A DNA stretch of 64,000 nt from a bacterium (GTDB taxonomy: Bacteria > Planctomycetota > UBA1135 > UBA2386), in contig JANSXC010000028.1 of the NCBI GenBank assembly GCA_024743115.1, positions 1 to 64,000 of the forward strand, written 5' to 3'. The stretch's first letter is position 1. The number at the start of each line of letters is the position of its first letter. A program made the position numbers and the translations under genes. Below, piece after piece: positions 24,777 through 33,637 of the stretch. The notes beneath the pieces were generated by a model, which was not told the DNA's origin, ran no database searches, and saw only the letters and a list, made by a program, of their open reading frames with translations.

Positions 24777-25799
24777 ATGCTGAAGCAGCGGAAGAGCATC
24801 GTCGGTCTCGATATCGGCACTCATTGCGTCAAGGCCATCGAGCTCGCCAAGGACAAGTACGACCATGTGATCACGGGCTATGCCCAGATCGAGGTCAGCG
24901 ACGAGGCGGGGCGTCAGGACGCCATCGCCGAGCTGATGCGGGCCGCACGGTTTCGCAGCAAGCGGGTCGCGACTTCCGTCAGCGGTAAGAACGTCATCTT
25001 CCGCTACGTGCAGCTCGCCGACATGACGGACGACAAGCTGCTCCAGGCCGTGCGCCTCGAGGCGGACAAGTACATCCCGTTCGACGTCGAGGACGTCGAG
25101 CTCGACGTGCAGAAGCTCGCGAAGGTCGATGAGAGCAATCCCGATTCCGAAGCCAAGTGTCTGCTGATCGCCGCGAAGAAGACGGTCGTCGCGGACCAGG
25201 CGCAGTTGTTGCTCGATCTCGGGCTGCAGCCGGTGTCGATCGGCGTCGACGGCTTCGCGCTCGGCAACGCCTGGGAACTCGGAGACGTTGTCAATCCGGG
25301 CATCCAGGAGCCTGGCCGCACGGTGGCGCTCGTTGATGTCGGTGCCACCAAGACGAGCATCAACATCATGAGCGACAACATCTCGTGCTTCGCGCGCGAG
25401 GTGCCCATGGGCGGGCAGGACTTCACCAACGCGATCGTGCGCCGCCTCGGGATCGAGGCCAGTCAGGCCGAGTCGATGAAGCGCGACGCCGGCGACCAGG
25501 TCGACGTCGTGCAGGAAGCGATGACGCAGGCGATCGAGGATCTCGGCAACGAGATCAATCTGTCGTTCGACTTCTTCGAGAACCAGTTCGACGGCGAAGT
25601 GCAGGAGGTCTGGCTTACGGGCGGCTCCGCGCTGCTGCCGTTCCTCGAAGAGAGCTTCGAGAAAATCTTCGAGAAGCGCACCAAGACCTGGAACCCCATC
25701 GAGGGCCTGAAGGTCCGCGCCGACAACGTCGACGTTGAAGCGCTCAACCAGTTTGCACCCCAGCTCGCGGTGGCCGTCGGCCTCGCGGCAACGTCGTAG
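24777..25799 (+). CDS. pilM: Type IV pilus assembly ATPase-fold protein PilM
   Basis: The protein has 340 residues, preceded by GGGAG nine bases ahead of the ATG. The actin-like/FtsA fold is shown by IVGLDIGTHCVKAIEL (phosphate 1), VALVDVGATKTSINIM (phosphate 2) and VWLTGGSALLPFLEE (adenosine motif), with VRLEADKYIPFDVEDVELD typical of PilM. It forms the cytoplasmic ring of the pilus alignment complex and binds the N-terminus of PilN. It is first in the pilMNO(P)Q operon. Confidence 0.95.
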   Translation: MLKQRKSIVGLDIGTHCVKAIELAKDKYDHVITGYAQIEVSDEAGRQDAIAELMRAARFRSKRVATSVSGKNVIFRYVQLADMTDDKLLQAVRLEADKYIPFDVEDVELDVQKLAKVDESNPDSEAKCLLIAAKKTVVADQAQLLLDLGLQPVSIGVDGFALGNAWELGDVVNPGIQEPGRTVALVDVGATKTSINIMSDNISCFAREVPMGGQDFTNAIVRRLGIEASQAESMKRDAGDQVDVVQEAMTQAIEDLGNEINLSFDFFENQFDGEVQEVWLTGGSALLPFLEESFEKIFEKRTKTWNPIEGLKVRADNVDVEALNQFAPQLAVAVGLAATS

Positions 25800-25816
25800 G
25801 ATCCCGGAGACAAGCC

Positions 25817-26431
25817 ATGATTCGCATCAATCTTCTGCCCGCAGAAATGCGCCGCGGCAATCGTGTCGCGGTCAAGGTGCTCGTCGCGGCGTTCGCGTCG
25901 GCCCTCGCCGTGAGCGCGTCCGTCGGGTGGTTCGGGATCGTCTGGTTCGGCGACCTGGCCGCGGCCGAGAACAACCTCGCCTCGGTTCAGGGTCAGCTCG
26001 CGAGCAAGCAGCAGGACGTTGCCTACTACACCGAGCTCGAGAAGAACCGGAAGGACTACGCGCAGCGCGTTCAAACGATTCAAGACATCGGTAAGTCGCG
26101 GCGGTTGTGGTCGCAGTTCCTCGATCAGTTGATCGACGTCGTGAACAACAACGGCGACACCGATCGCCACCTGGCGTGGTTCGATCGGATGTCCGTGCGT
26201 ACCGACAAGAAGGGCGGCGCGACGGTCACGATTCCGGGGCAGGTGCAGGACGCGGACAAAGCCCGCCTGTCCAACTTTCACGAGGATCTCGAGTCCGCCC
26301 CGTTCGCTGCGGGGATGTCGAAGTCGGAGCCGTCGTGGCGCCTCAACCTGTCGAGCGAGCGCCAGCCGCCCGAGTCACTCAAGTTCCCGTTGACCCTCGA
26401 GCTGCCGCCACGGGGCGGCAAGAAGAAGTGA
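25817..26431 (+). CDS. pilN: Pilus alignment protein PilN
   Basis: The protein has 204 residues. The short cytoplasmic N-terminus carries INLLP, the segment PilM binds, followed by one transmembrane helix (about 20-48, VLVAAFASALAVSASVGWF). The periplasmic part has a coiled coil (LAAAENNLASVQGQLASKQ) and a ferredoxin-like region (residues about 110-190). It dimerises with PilO to form the inner-membrane alignment complex. It follows pilM by 17 bases and ends 8 bases before pilO. Confidence 0.92.
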   Translation: MIRINLLPAEMRRGNRVAVKVLVAAFASALAVSASVGWFGIVWFGDLAAAENNLASVQGQLASKQQDVAYYTELEKNRKDYAQRVQTIQDIGKSRRLWSQFLDQLIDVVNNNGDTDRHLAWFDRMSVRTDKKGGATVTIPGQVQDADKARLSNFHEDLESAPFAAGMSKSEPSWRLNLSSERQPPESLKFPLTLELPPRGGKKK

Positions 26432-26439
26432 GGTAGCCG

Positions 26440-27864
26440 ATGGCCGCTACGAACCAGAACAAGCAGATGCTCATCATCTGCGGTGTGGGCGCCACCGTCT
26501 GTGCGCTCGCGATCGGCGGTGGGTTCTACGCCCAGGGTGAGATCGAGACGATCAACCAGAAGATCGAGGGCGAGCGTCAGGCGATCACGGCTGCGCAGGC
26601 CAAGATCGTCAAGATCCCGGCCGCCGAGAAGGAGGTCGTGATCCTTCGCGAGAACCTCGACCAGTACGTCAAGATCCTGCCGGACGAGAAGAAGCTCAAC
26701 GACTTCGTTCGCATGCTCAACCAGTTCGAGCTGCAGTCGGGTGGTCAGGGCAAGAACCTGATTCCGAAGTCGACCGGCCGTGGTGGCAAGAAGCGCTTCG
26801 CGCTCATCGAGTACTCGTACGAGATGACTGCGACGCTCTGGGAGATGCTGCGGTTGATCAACCTGATCGAGAACTACGAGCGCTTCGTCAACATCTCGGA
26901 GTTCACGATCACGACCGGCAACAAGAGTGGTGACTCGGATGATCGGACGCGCGATGGCGATGCGATTCACACGATCCGCCTCACGATGCAGACCTACCGC
27001 TACAACGGCAAGGCGACGGGCAAAGAGGTTCAGATCAAGGGCTACGAGGATCTCAAGCAGTCGCTGCGCGAAGAGATCTTCAAGCGGATGCAGGCCATCC
27101 ACATCGACAAGTACGAGCACACGGGCAAGAACAGCCGGCGCGACATCTTCGTCGATCCGCGCATGAGCGGCGACGAGGGTATCGAGGGCATGCTCCCGCT
27201 CGATGAACAGCGCGCGATCCTGCAGCGCTACATCACCGAGGCCGGCAAGCTGCGCGAGATGCTGCAGCGGGTTCGCAACGAGGACACGACCTTGTTCGAG
27301 CGTTACGCGCTCGAGAAGGGGCTGCGCGATGGCCTGATGGAACTCGCGAAGCAGGCCGACCTCGATGACTCCAAGATCACCTACGCCCCGTTCCGCGTGA
27401 AGTGGACCAACGAGGTGACCGGCGCGATCGAAGAGATCGCGGTCGCGTTCGAGCAACGCGGCACCAAGAAGGGGGAGACGGATCCGTATCTGCCCGCCCA
27501 GGAGATCGAGGCGCTCGTGGCCGAGATGCAGCAGGAGTGCGAGAACGGCTTCCTCGAAGAAGCGCGTCAGCGCTACGAGACGGTCGCGCCGCAGCTGCAG
27601 GTGCCGGCCGACGACCCGCGCTACGACCTCGCGGTCGACGCGAAGTCGCTGCACAGCAAGGCGGTCACGGCGATCGACTTCCGCAAGCTCGATCTGCGAA
27701 TCCAGGGCGTCGTCGTCAACCGCGGCGGCTCGTCCGGTGTGTTGCTCAACGGCGAAGTGTTCGAAGAAGGCGAATACGTCTCCGAGGAGCTGCTCGTGAA
27801 GATGGTCGAAGAAGAACAGGTTTGGTTCGTGTTCCGCGGGCTCACGCTCGTCCGGACGATGTAG
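26440..27864 (+). CDS. pilO: PilO with extra C-terminal PilP-like domain
   Basis: The protein has 474 residues, over twice the usual PilO. Residues 11-30 are a transmembrane helix, 30-80 a coiled coil, and 85-185 the PilO ferredoxin-like domain (PDEKKLNDFVRMLNQFE ... ERFVNISEFTIT). A long charged helical middle follows. Residues about 410-474 (LDLRIQGVVVNRGGSSGVL, then GEVFEEGEYVSEEL and a final VWFVFRGLTLVRTM) read like the homology region of PilP/GspC proteins, which bind the N domains of the secretin. No separate pilP lies before pilQ, so this protein probably does both jobs. Confidence 0.8.
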   Translation: MAATNQNKQMLIICGVGATVCALAIGGGFYAQGEIETINQKIEGERQAITAAQAKIVKIPAAEKEVVILRENLDQYVKILPDEKKLNDFVRMLNQFELQSGGQGKNLIPKSTGRGGKKRFALIEYSYEMTATLWEMLRLINLIENYERFVNISEFTITTGNKSGDSDDRTRDGDAIHTIRLTMQTYRYNGKATGKEVQIKGYEDLKQSLREEIFKRMQAIHIDKYEHTGKNSRRDIFVDPRMSGDEGIEGMLPLDEQRAILQRYITEAGKLREMLQRVRNEDTTLFERYALEKGLRDGLMELAKQADLDDSKITYAPFRVKWTNEVTGAIEEIAVAFEQRGTKKGETDPYLPAQEIEALVAEMQQECENGFLEEARQRYETVAPQLQVPADDPRYDLAVDAKSLHSKAVTAIDFRKLDLRIQGVVVNRGGSSGVLLNGEVFEEGEYVSEELLVKMVEEEQVWFVFRGLTLVRTM

Positions 27865-28030
27865 GACCGCAGTCAAGTTAGATCGAAGTCAGGCGAACTG
27901 GCCCCGGGGGAGCAAGGCGACTAAAGCCCCCGACCCCTCGGGCTCGATGTAGGACACACGTGGGCTGGCGCCCCCAAGACAGCGCCGGTTCCGCGACTCG
28001 AAACGCAACCCCGCGTGGGGAAGGAACGAC
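27865..28030 (+). promoter_or_regulatory. Structured leader before pilQ
   Basis: The 166-base interval between pilO and pilQ can form several hairpins: CCCGA/TCGGG around CCCC (27929-27942), a 7-bp stem between CTGGCGC (27965-27971) and GCGCCGG (27982-27988), and CCCC-GCGT-GGGG next to the AAGGA ribosome site. A GGCGACTAAAGCC segment could form a competing small stem. It does not match any riboswitch class I know, including c-di-GMP-I. Confidence 0.35.
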
Positions 28031-29896
28031 ATGCAGGCAGTCAGGAAAGGGATCATGGTCACTCTGGCCACGTTCGTGGCCGCGAGCTTCCCGCTCGTGG
28101 CGCAAGAACAGGGCAAGCTGGCGCAGGGCCAGGGCGACATCACCAGCAAGGCCCAGGGCGACCGGTCGAGCCGACTGACGCTGAAGCTCAAGGATCGTGA
28201 TCTGCGCGACATCGTCGCGAGCATTCGTCGCAAGACGAATGCGAACATCATCATGGATCCGGGCATCGAGGCCGAGATCACCGTCGAACTCGCCGACATC
28301 CATTGGCGGCAGGCGCTCGAACTGGTCGCCGAACAGGGCGGCTGTGTCGTGCGTGAACTCGAGGGTGGCATTCTCAAGATCGAGCAGCCGCCGCCCGTTT
28401 ACTTCGCGTTCGAGAACACGGACATCCAGAAGGTCATCGACACGATCGCGAAGATCTCCGGCGCAAACATCGTCGTGAACCCCGACGTGCAGGGGCAGAT
28501 CACGGTGCGCCTCAAGGAGGTGCCTTGGCGCCATGCGCTCGATGCCTGCGTCAAGACGCTGGGCTTCGTCGTCGTCGAGGAAGACCGCGGCATTCTCCGC
28601 GTCGTCCCGGCGTCGAACATCGAGCAGGACCTGATCACGGACACGATCCAGCTCCGCTTCGTGCGGCCGCAGTCGATCTACGTGCCGTTCCTCGACAGCG
28701 AGTACATCCAGAACCAGCAGGCCAACGTCCAGCTCCAGCAGGGCGAGATCAACTTCACGCTGCTGGACACGCTGCAGTCGATGGTCACGCCCGAGATCGG
28801 CAGCCTGGAATACATCCAGGAGACGAACGTAATCGTCGTTCGCGACACGCGCCCCGTGGTCGAGGCCGTGCGCAAGACGATCGCGATGGTCGATCTCGAA
28901 CCCTCGCAGATCTACCTCGATGTGCGTTTCGTGACGACGAGCAACGAGGATCTCCTCGACGTCGGCATCAGCCCGGGTGGTTCGGGGTGGTCCGCGAGCC
29001 TCGGTCTCGGTGCGATCCCGACCCGTCTGCCGTTCGAACTCGGTGAGGGCGGTTGGGAAGACGAGATCATCGCAGCCGATCCCAACGTCAACGGTATCAA
29101 CGCCGGGCCGTTCGCGACGACCGGTCAGGGCGGTCTGAACTCGTCGGTGCTCTCGATCCCGAACGTCGTGTTCGGGGCGCTTGACTTCACGCAGGTCACC
29201 GCGACGCTGCGCCTGCTGGCGCGCGACTCGCGCAGTGAGATCGTGCAGGCGCCGCAGATCGTCGCGCTCGATCATCAGACGGCGACGATCTTCGTCGGTG
29301 AAGCCGTGCGCTACGCGCAGGCTCGCGTCGAGCAGGGGCAGGCCGGTGGTCTGCTGCTGGCGCTCGAGGAAGGCGATGAGTCGCCGGTCAGCGTCGGCTT
29401 CCAGTTGCTCGCGACCCCGCACATCGTGCCGGGCACCGACAAGGTCATCCTGCACGTGATCCCGAAGCGCACGGCGCTGTCGGGCACCGGCAGCACGACC
29501 CTCGCTCCGGCCGGTTTCGACGTCTTTACGATCGGCACGAGCAGCTCCGAAGAGGGCCGCATTGCGCTGCCGCGCGTCAGCTCGAGCACGATCGCGACAA
29601 CCGTGCTGCTCACGGGCGGTCAGACCGCGGTGCTGGGTGGGCTCAAGAGCAAGTCGGAGACGGAGACCGAGACCAAGCTGCCGTTCCTCGGCGACATCCC
29701 GATCCTCGGCCACCTGTTCAAGAACACCACCCGTCAGGAGATCACGACGACGATGCTCGTCTTCATCACGCCGACGATCATCCGCAGCGCGGAAGACATG
29801 TCGGGTTCGATGAGTGAGATCCTGCAGGAGAAGGTGCGCGATCACCGTTCGACGCTGTCGGCTGAGCGCGACGCCATCTTCGGCCGCGATCGCTGA
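28031..29896 (+). CDS. pilQ: Type IV pilus secretin PilQ
   Basis: The protein has 621 residues with a signal peptide ending near FPLVAQEQ. Two or more N-terminal secretin modules follow (LKLKDRDLRDIVASIRRKT; VYFAFENTDIQKVIDTIAKI), then a region with YIQETNVIVVRDTRPVVEAVRK. The secretin beta-barrel domain ends with the hallmark LPFLGDIPILGHLFK and MLVFITPTIIR. It forms the outer-membrane pore for the pilus. GAAGGA precedes the ATG. The AMIN domains of proteobacterial PilQ are absent. A Gly/Asn-rich segment (residues about 310-370) interrupts the gate region. Confidence 0.93.
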   Translation: MQAVRKGIMVTLATFVAASFPLVAQEQGKLAQGQGDITSKAQGDRSSRLTLKLKDRDLRDIVASIRRKTNANIIMDPGIEAEITVELADIHWRQALELVAEQGGCVVRELEGGILKIEQPPPVYFAFENTDIQKVIDTIAKISGANIVVNPDVQGQITVRLKEVPWRHALDACVKTLGFVVVEEDRGILRVVPASNIEQDLITDTIQLRFVRPQSIYVPFLDSEYIQNQQANVQLQQGEINFTLLDTLQSMVTPEIGSLEYIQETNVIVVRDTRPVVEAVRKTIAMVDLEPSQIYLDVRFVTTSNEDLLDVGISPGGSGWSASLGLGAIPTRLPFELGEGGWEDEIIAADPNVNGINAGPFATTGQGGLNSSVLSIPNVVFGALDFTQVTATLRLLARDSRSEIVQAPQIVALDHQTATIFVGEAVRYAQARVEQGQAGGLLLALEEGDESPVSVGFQLLATPHIVPGTDKVILHVIPKRTALSGTGSTTLAPAGFDVFTIGTSSSEEGRIALPRVSSSTIATTVLLTGGQTAVLGGLKSKSETETETKLPFLGDIPILGHLFKNTTRQEITTTMLVFITPTIIRSAEDMSGSMSEILQEKVRDHRSTLSAERDAIFGRDR

Positions 29897-30267
29897 TCGC
29901 GGCGCGGTCCGGGCGCGGATGCTCGGGCCCGGCCAGATCGGCGCCCCACGGGGCGCTGGCGCGAGGTCCCGAACCTCGGCGTTGAGCCGCCCGGGTCGGC
30001 TCCGTATCATTCGGCGGCCCTACCGGGGCCGGCAGTCCGCCGGCCGCTCCGGGGCGCGGTCCGGACTCTCGCTTTGCGGGTGTTTCGACCGCTTGCGGTT
30101 GCATTCTTCATGTTTCCCGAGCGACCAAACACCCTGCGCATGGCCTCTACCGAGGTCCGGCTGCGCTCCTTCGCCCCGCAGCAGCGGGGTTGGATGGAGC
30201 GACCGGCGTGCCAGCGTGACGCGGCGGTCGTTCTTACCACCGACTTGCTGACCGTTTCGACGATGTC

Positions 30268-30312
30268 GTCGACCGCGGTCAGGTCGACCACGATCTGGTC
30301 GACCGCGATTTG
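30268..30312 (+). repeat. Three tandem 15-bp repeats in the rne leader
   Basis: Units are GTCGACCGCGGTCAG (30268-30282), GTCGACCACGATCTG (30283-30297) and GTCGACCGCGATTTG (30298-30312). Each starts with the palindrome-like GTCGAC. They lie about 135-180 bases before the rne start and are not in a supported gene. Confidence 0.8.
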
Positions 30313-30405
30313 GCTCGGGTCCCATGGCTCTCCCGATCACGACCCGGTTTGGTCCTTGCACGCGCGCTGCGAGCGCCGCTGCGGACCCCGCGTGATCTCC
30401 CACAT

Positions 30406-30425
30406 GATCGCCACTCGCGGCGATC
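30406..30425 (+). promoter_or_regulatory. Hairpin upstream of the rne ribosome site
   Basis: GATCGCC (30406-30412) pairs with GGCGATC (30419-30425) around a six-base loop. It ends eight bases before GAGGAA, the rne ribosome site, and could protect or regulate the 5' end of the message. Confidence 0.45.
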
Positions 30426-30446
30426 GACACCCCGAGGAATTTCCCC

Positions 30447-32975
30447 TTGAAGCGGATGCTCATCAACGCCATCGATCCGGAAGAAAGCCGGATCGCTGTG
30501 GTGGAGGACGGCGTGCTGCAAGAGCTGCACGTCGAGTTGGCCAATCGTGAGGCCTATCTAGGAAACATCTACAAAGGCAAGGTCGTCAACATCGAGCCGA
30601 GCATCGGCGCTGCGTTCGTGGCGTTCGGTGGTCGGGTGAACGGCTTCCTGCACGTCAGTGACGTTCTGCCGGCCTACGGGCGGCCGGACTTCCGATTGGA
30701 AGATGTGATCGAGGGTCGTGCCCGGGTCGATGCGGAGGACGGTCCCGAGTCGCTGCAGCAGGCGCTCGACGATGACGAGGCCGACGACGCGGACGAGACC
30801 GGGTCGGCGGCCGACCGCGAGCCGGATGCACGCGCTGCCGATGAGGCGTCGAAGGCCGAGGCCGACGCTGGCGAGGCCGACGAGCGCGGCGACGCGGCCG
30901 CTGACGAGGCCGAGCCGGCCGACGCTGGAGCCGCAACGGTCGACGAACTCGACGATCACGAAGCTGGCGAAGAAGCGGGCGAGGTCGAGATCGAGGTTGG
31001 GGATATCGAGGTTGGGGATTCCGGCGACGTCGAGGGCGGTGAGCCCGGGAGCGACGCGGCCGACGACGACGACGACGACGATGACGACAGCTTCGGTTTC
31101 GGCGATGGGCTCGGTGAGAAGCCGATGCTCATGGCGGCCCGTGGCGGTGATGGCGACGAGGTCGACGGCGACGGCGGTGACGGCGAGGTCGCCGATCCCC
31201 GAAGTGCAGACGCTCGAAGTACGGATACCCCGAGCCCGGATACCCAGGGCGCGGGCGCCGAGATCCGGCCGTTCGAAGCCGCGGATGACGAAGCGTCGGG
31301 CGAGGATCCGGTAGCCGACAAGCCGAAGAAGAAGCGGACGCGCAAGAAGCGCACGAAGAAGGCCAAGGCCGGCGACGAGGATCTGGTGCGCGACGAGGAC
31401 TCGGGGGCCGCCGACGAGGTCGCGGCCGATCGGTCCGAAGCTGCCGAGCCGGCGCGGGACGCCGAAGCCGAAGCCGATGGCGGCGGTGACGAACCCGAGA
31501 CCGAAGGCCGGAAACGCCGCTCACGGCGGCGCCGCAAGTCGGCCGATGGCGATCGCGATGTCGACGGTGATGGTGGTGCTGGGCGTCGCGAAGCCAGGAA
31601 GGATGGTGGCGCGTCCCAGCAGAGTGACGGCAAGGGCCGTTCGCGTCGCGGCGGCGCCAGCCGTCGGGGCAAGAAGGGCGGCAAGGAAGGTCGTTCGTCG
31701 CGGCCCCGGATGTCGATCGATCAGCTGCTGAAGAAGGGCCAGGAGGTGGTCGTCCAGATCACCAAGGAAGGCATCGGGAACAAGGGCCCGACGCTGACGA
31801 CCTACGTATCCCTGCCCGGCCGCTGCCTGGTCCTGATGCCGAGCCTGCCGAAGTGCGGGGTCTCGCGAAAGATCGAGGACGCGCGTGAGCGCAAGCGTCT
31901 GAAGCGCATCGTGCGCGAGCTCGACGAGACCGGCAGCGGCGGGATCGGGTTCATCGTGCGCACGGCGGGCATCAACAAGAGCCAGGAAGACCTGCATCGC
32001 GATCGCGACTACCTCAAGAAGATCTGGGAGCTCGTCGCGCAGCGCCTCAAGGTCACACGCGCGCCGTCGCTGCTCTACCAGGAGTCCGACCTCGTGCTGA
32101 AGGCGATGCGTGATCAGTTCACGCGCGACATCGCGGACGTCGTCGTCGACAGCGAGGACGTCTTCATGCGAATCCGTGACTTCGCGGAGAAGCTGATGCC
32201 GCACCTCAGTGAGCGCATCAAGCAGCACTCGGTCACGACGCCGCTGTTCCATCACTTCGGGATCGAGAGCGAGGTCGAGAAGCTCTACCAGCCCCAGATC
32301 GACATCAGCAACGGCGCTTCGATCGTCATCGACCAAACCGAGGCGCTCGTCGCGATCGACGTCAACTCCGGCAAGTACAAGGCCGGGCACGACTCGGACG
32401 ACACGGCCTACAAGACCAACCTCGAAGCGATCCCCGAGATCGTGCGGCAGCTGCGTCTGCGCGACCTCGGCGGTCTGATCATCATCGACTTCATCGACAT
32501 GATGCAGGAGAAGCATCGCCGGGGTGTGGAGCGCCGGATGATCGACTCGTTGCGCGGTGATCGTGCGCGCATCAAGGTCGGGCGGATTTCGCCGTTCGGC
32601 ATGCTCGAGATCACCCGTCAACGCGTGGGGCCGGGCCTCAAGCGCACGGTGTTCATGCAGTGTCCGCACTGCAAGGGCTCGGGGTGGTCGCGGACCGTGC
32701 AGAGCAAGGCGCTCTCCGTGCTGCGCGAGACCCGCGCGCTGCTGCATCTCAAGGGCTACTCGATCCTGCAGGTGTTCGTCGCGCCGGCGGTTGCCGACTA
32801 CCTCGTCAACCACAAGCGGCGCGGCATCCTCGAGCTCGAGGATGCGGTCGGCAAGTCGATTGCGTTCAAGCCCGAGCAGAGCTACCCGATCGACGTCGTG
32901 CACTACCGCTTCATGACCGGTGACGGTCAGGAGGCGCGCGTTGCGATTCCGGCCGGCCTGGGCGTTACCGCCTGA
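30447..32975 (+). CDS. rne: Ribonuclease E/G with giant insertion in the S1 domain
   Basis: TTG 30447 has GAGGAA seven bases upstream and gives MKRMLINAID, the conserved family start, so TTG is preferred to the ATG at 30456. Of 842 residues, 1-82 start the S1 domain (GNIYKGKVVNIEPSIGAAFV). About 83-421 are a low-complexity insertion with acidic blocks (eight or more Asp in a row) and basic Lys/Arg blocks. S1 resumes at IDQLLKKGQEVVVQITKEG. The catalytic part has GNKGPTLTTYVSLPGR, the Mg-binding AIDVNSGKY and IIDFIDM, and the zinc link CPHCKGSG. It is an endonuclease for mRNA decay and rRNA maturation. The E. coli-type C-terminal scaffold is absent; the insertion may replace it. Confidence 0.92.
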   Translation: MKRMLINAIDPEESRIAVVEDGVLQELHVELANREAYLGNIYKGKVVNIEPSIGAAFVAFGGRVNGFLHVSDVLPAYGRPDFRLEDVIEGRARVDAEDGPESLQQALDDDEADDADETGSAADREPDARAADEASKAEADAGEADERGDAAADEAEPADAGAATVDELDDHEAGEEAGEVEIEVGDIEVGDSGDVEGGEPGSDAADDDDDDDDDSFGFGDGLGEKPMLMAARGGDGDEVDGDGGDGEVADPRSADARSTDTPSPDTQGAGAEIRPFEAADDEASGEDPVADKPKKKRTRKKRTKKAKAGDEDLVRDEDSGAADEVAADRSEAAEPARDAEAEADGGGDEPETEGRKRRSRRRRKSADGDRDVDGDGGAGRREARKDGGASQQSDGKGRSRRGGASRRGKKGGKEGRSSRPRMSIDQLLKKGQEVVVQITKEGIGNKGPTLTTYVSLPGRCLVLMPSLPKCGVSRKIEDARERKRLKRIVRELDETGSGGIGFIVRTAGINKSQEDLHRDRDYLKKIWELVAQRLKVTRAPSLLYQESDLVLKAMRDQFTRDIADVVVDSEDVFMRIRDFAEKLMPHLSERIKQHSVTTPLFHHFGIESEVEKLYQPQIDISNGASIVIDQTEALVAIDVNSGKYKAGHDSDDTAYKTNLEAIPEIVRQLRLRDLGGLIIIDFIDMMQEKHRRGVERRMIDSLRGDRARIKVGRISPFGMLEITRQRVGPGLKRTVFMQCPHCKGSGWSRTVQSKALSVLRETRALLHLKGYSILQVFVAPAVADYLVNHKRRGILELEDAVGKSIAFKPEQSYPIDVVHYRFMTGDGQEARVAIPAGLGVTA

Positions 32976-33105
32976 GTCCGCCGCGAGCCGGCCGCTGGAT
33001 CGGCGGCCGGCGCTGTGGTGCCGGTCCAACCGAAAAGCGTTGGTGGCTGCGCCGCACATGATCTATGCGTTGCGCTTTCGGCGACCCGCCGCCTGAGCGC
33101 ATCCC

Positions 33106-33624
33106 ATGAAGCAACTGCCCAAGTCGATCCGTCTCCACTCCGATCTCGCGACGGAGCTCAACGAACACGTCAGCCTCGAGGCGCGGTCGGCGTTCGTCTA
33201 CTACTCGATGGCGTCCTGGGCGGAGACCCGCGGGCTGTCGGGCTTCGCGGCCTGGTTCGTCAAGGAGGCCGAGGGCGAGTTCGCGCACATGCGGCAGTTC
33301 GTCGATCATCTCAACGACCGCGGTTTCCAGGCCACGTTCGCTGCGTTGCCGGCGCCGCCGTCGGAGTGGGAGTCCGTGCAAGACGTGTTCGAGAGCGTGG
33401 CGGCGACGGAGCACGAGCTCTGTGAGCGCATCGAATCGCTGATCCAGCTGTCGCACGATCGCAAGGACCACTTCACGGGCAGCTTCCTGCAGGGGTTCGT
33501 GCCGCAGCAGATCGCCGACATGGCGGAAGCCGACGAGATCCTCGATCGGCTGCGCCTCGCTGGCGGCGACGGTCAGGGCATCATCCTGATCGACCAGGAA
33601 CTGCGCAGCAAGGCCGGCGCCTGA
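33106..33624 (+). CDS. ftnA: Ferritin
   Basis: The protein has 172 residues, normal for bacterial non-heme ferritin. Helix A has SLEARSAFVYYSMASWAE with Glu25, and helix B has EAEGEFAHM with Glu58 and His61, the ferroxidase ligands. Later helices contain ATEHEL. It oxidises and stores iron in a 24-subunit cytoplasmic shell. Upstream, TTGGTG (33040) and TATGCG (33064) separated by 18 bases could be a weak promoter. The gene is convergent with the hydrolase that ends 13 bases downstream. Confidence 0.92.
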   Translation: MKQLPKSIRLHSDLATELNEHVSLEARSAFVYYSMASWAETRGLSGFAAWFVKEAEGEFAHMRQFVDHLNDRGFQATFAALPAPPSEWESVQDVFESVAATEHELCERIESLIQLSHDRKDHFTGSFLQGFVPQQIADMAEADEILDRLRLAGGDGQGIILIDQELRSKAGA

Positions 33625-33637
33625 TCGCCGCGGTCCG

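Larger units (their letters stand above)
29897..30446 (+). other. 550-base region before rne, no gene seen
   Basis: The interval between pilQ and rne has short open frames on both strands, but none has a ribosome site, motif or plausible composition. It contains three tandem 15-bp repeats (30268-30312) and a hairpin just before the rne ribosome site (30406-30425). RNase E genes elsewhere have long leaders used for self-regulation. Confidence 0.6.

Noticed and set aside
27865..28030. c-di-GMP-I riboswitch before pilQ
   Set aside because: The conserved GGGCAAACC and GGUAGGUAGC segments are missing; only a general CTAAAGCC resemblance is present.
30007..30291. Minus-strand ORF in the rne leader
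   Set aside because: It has no ribosome site and unusual composition, and is interrupted by the tandem repeats.
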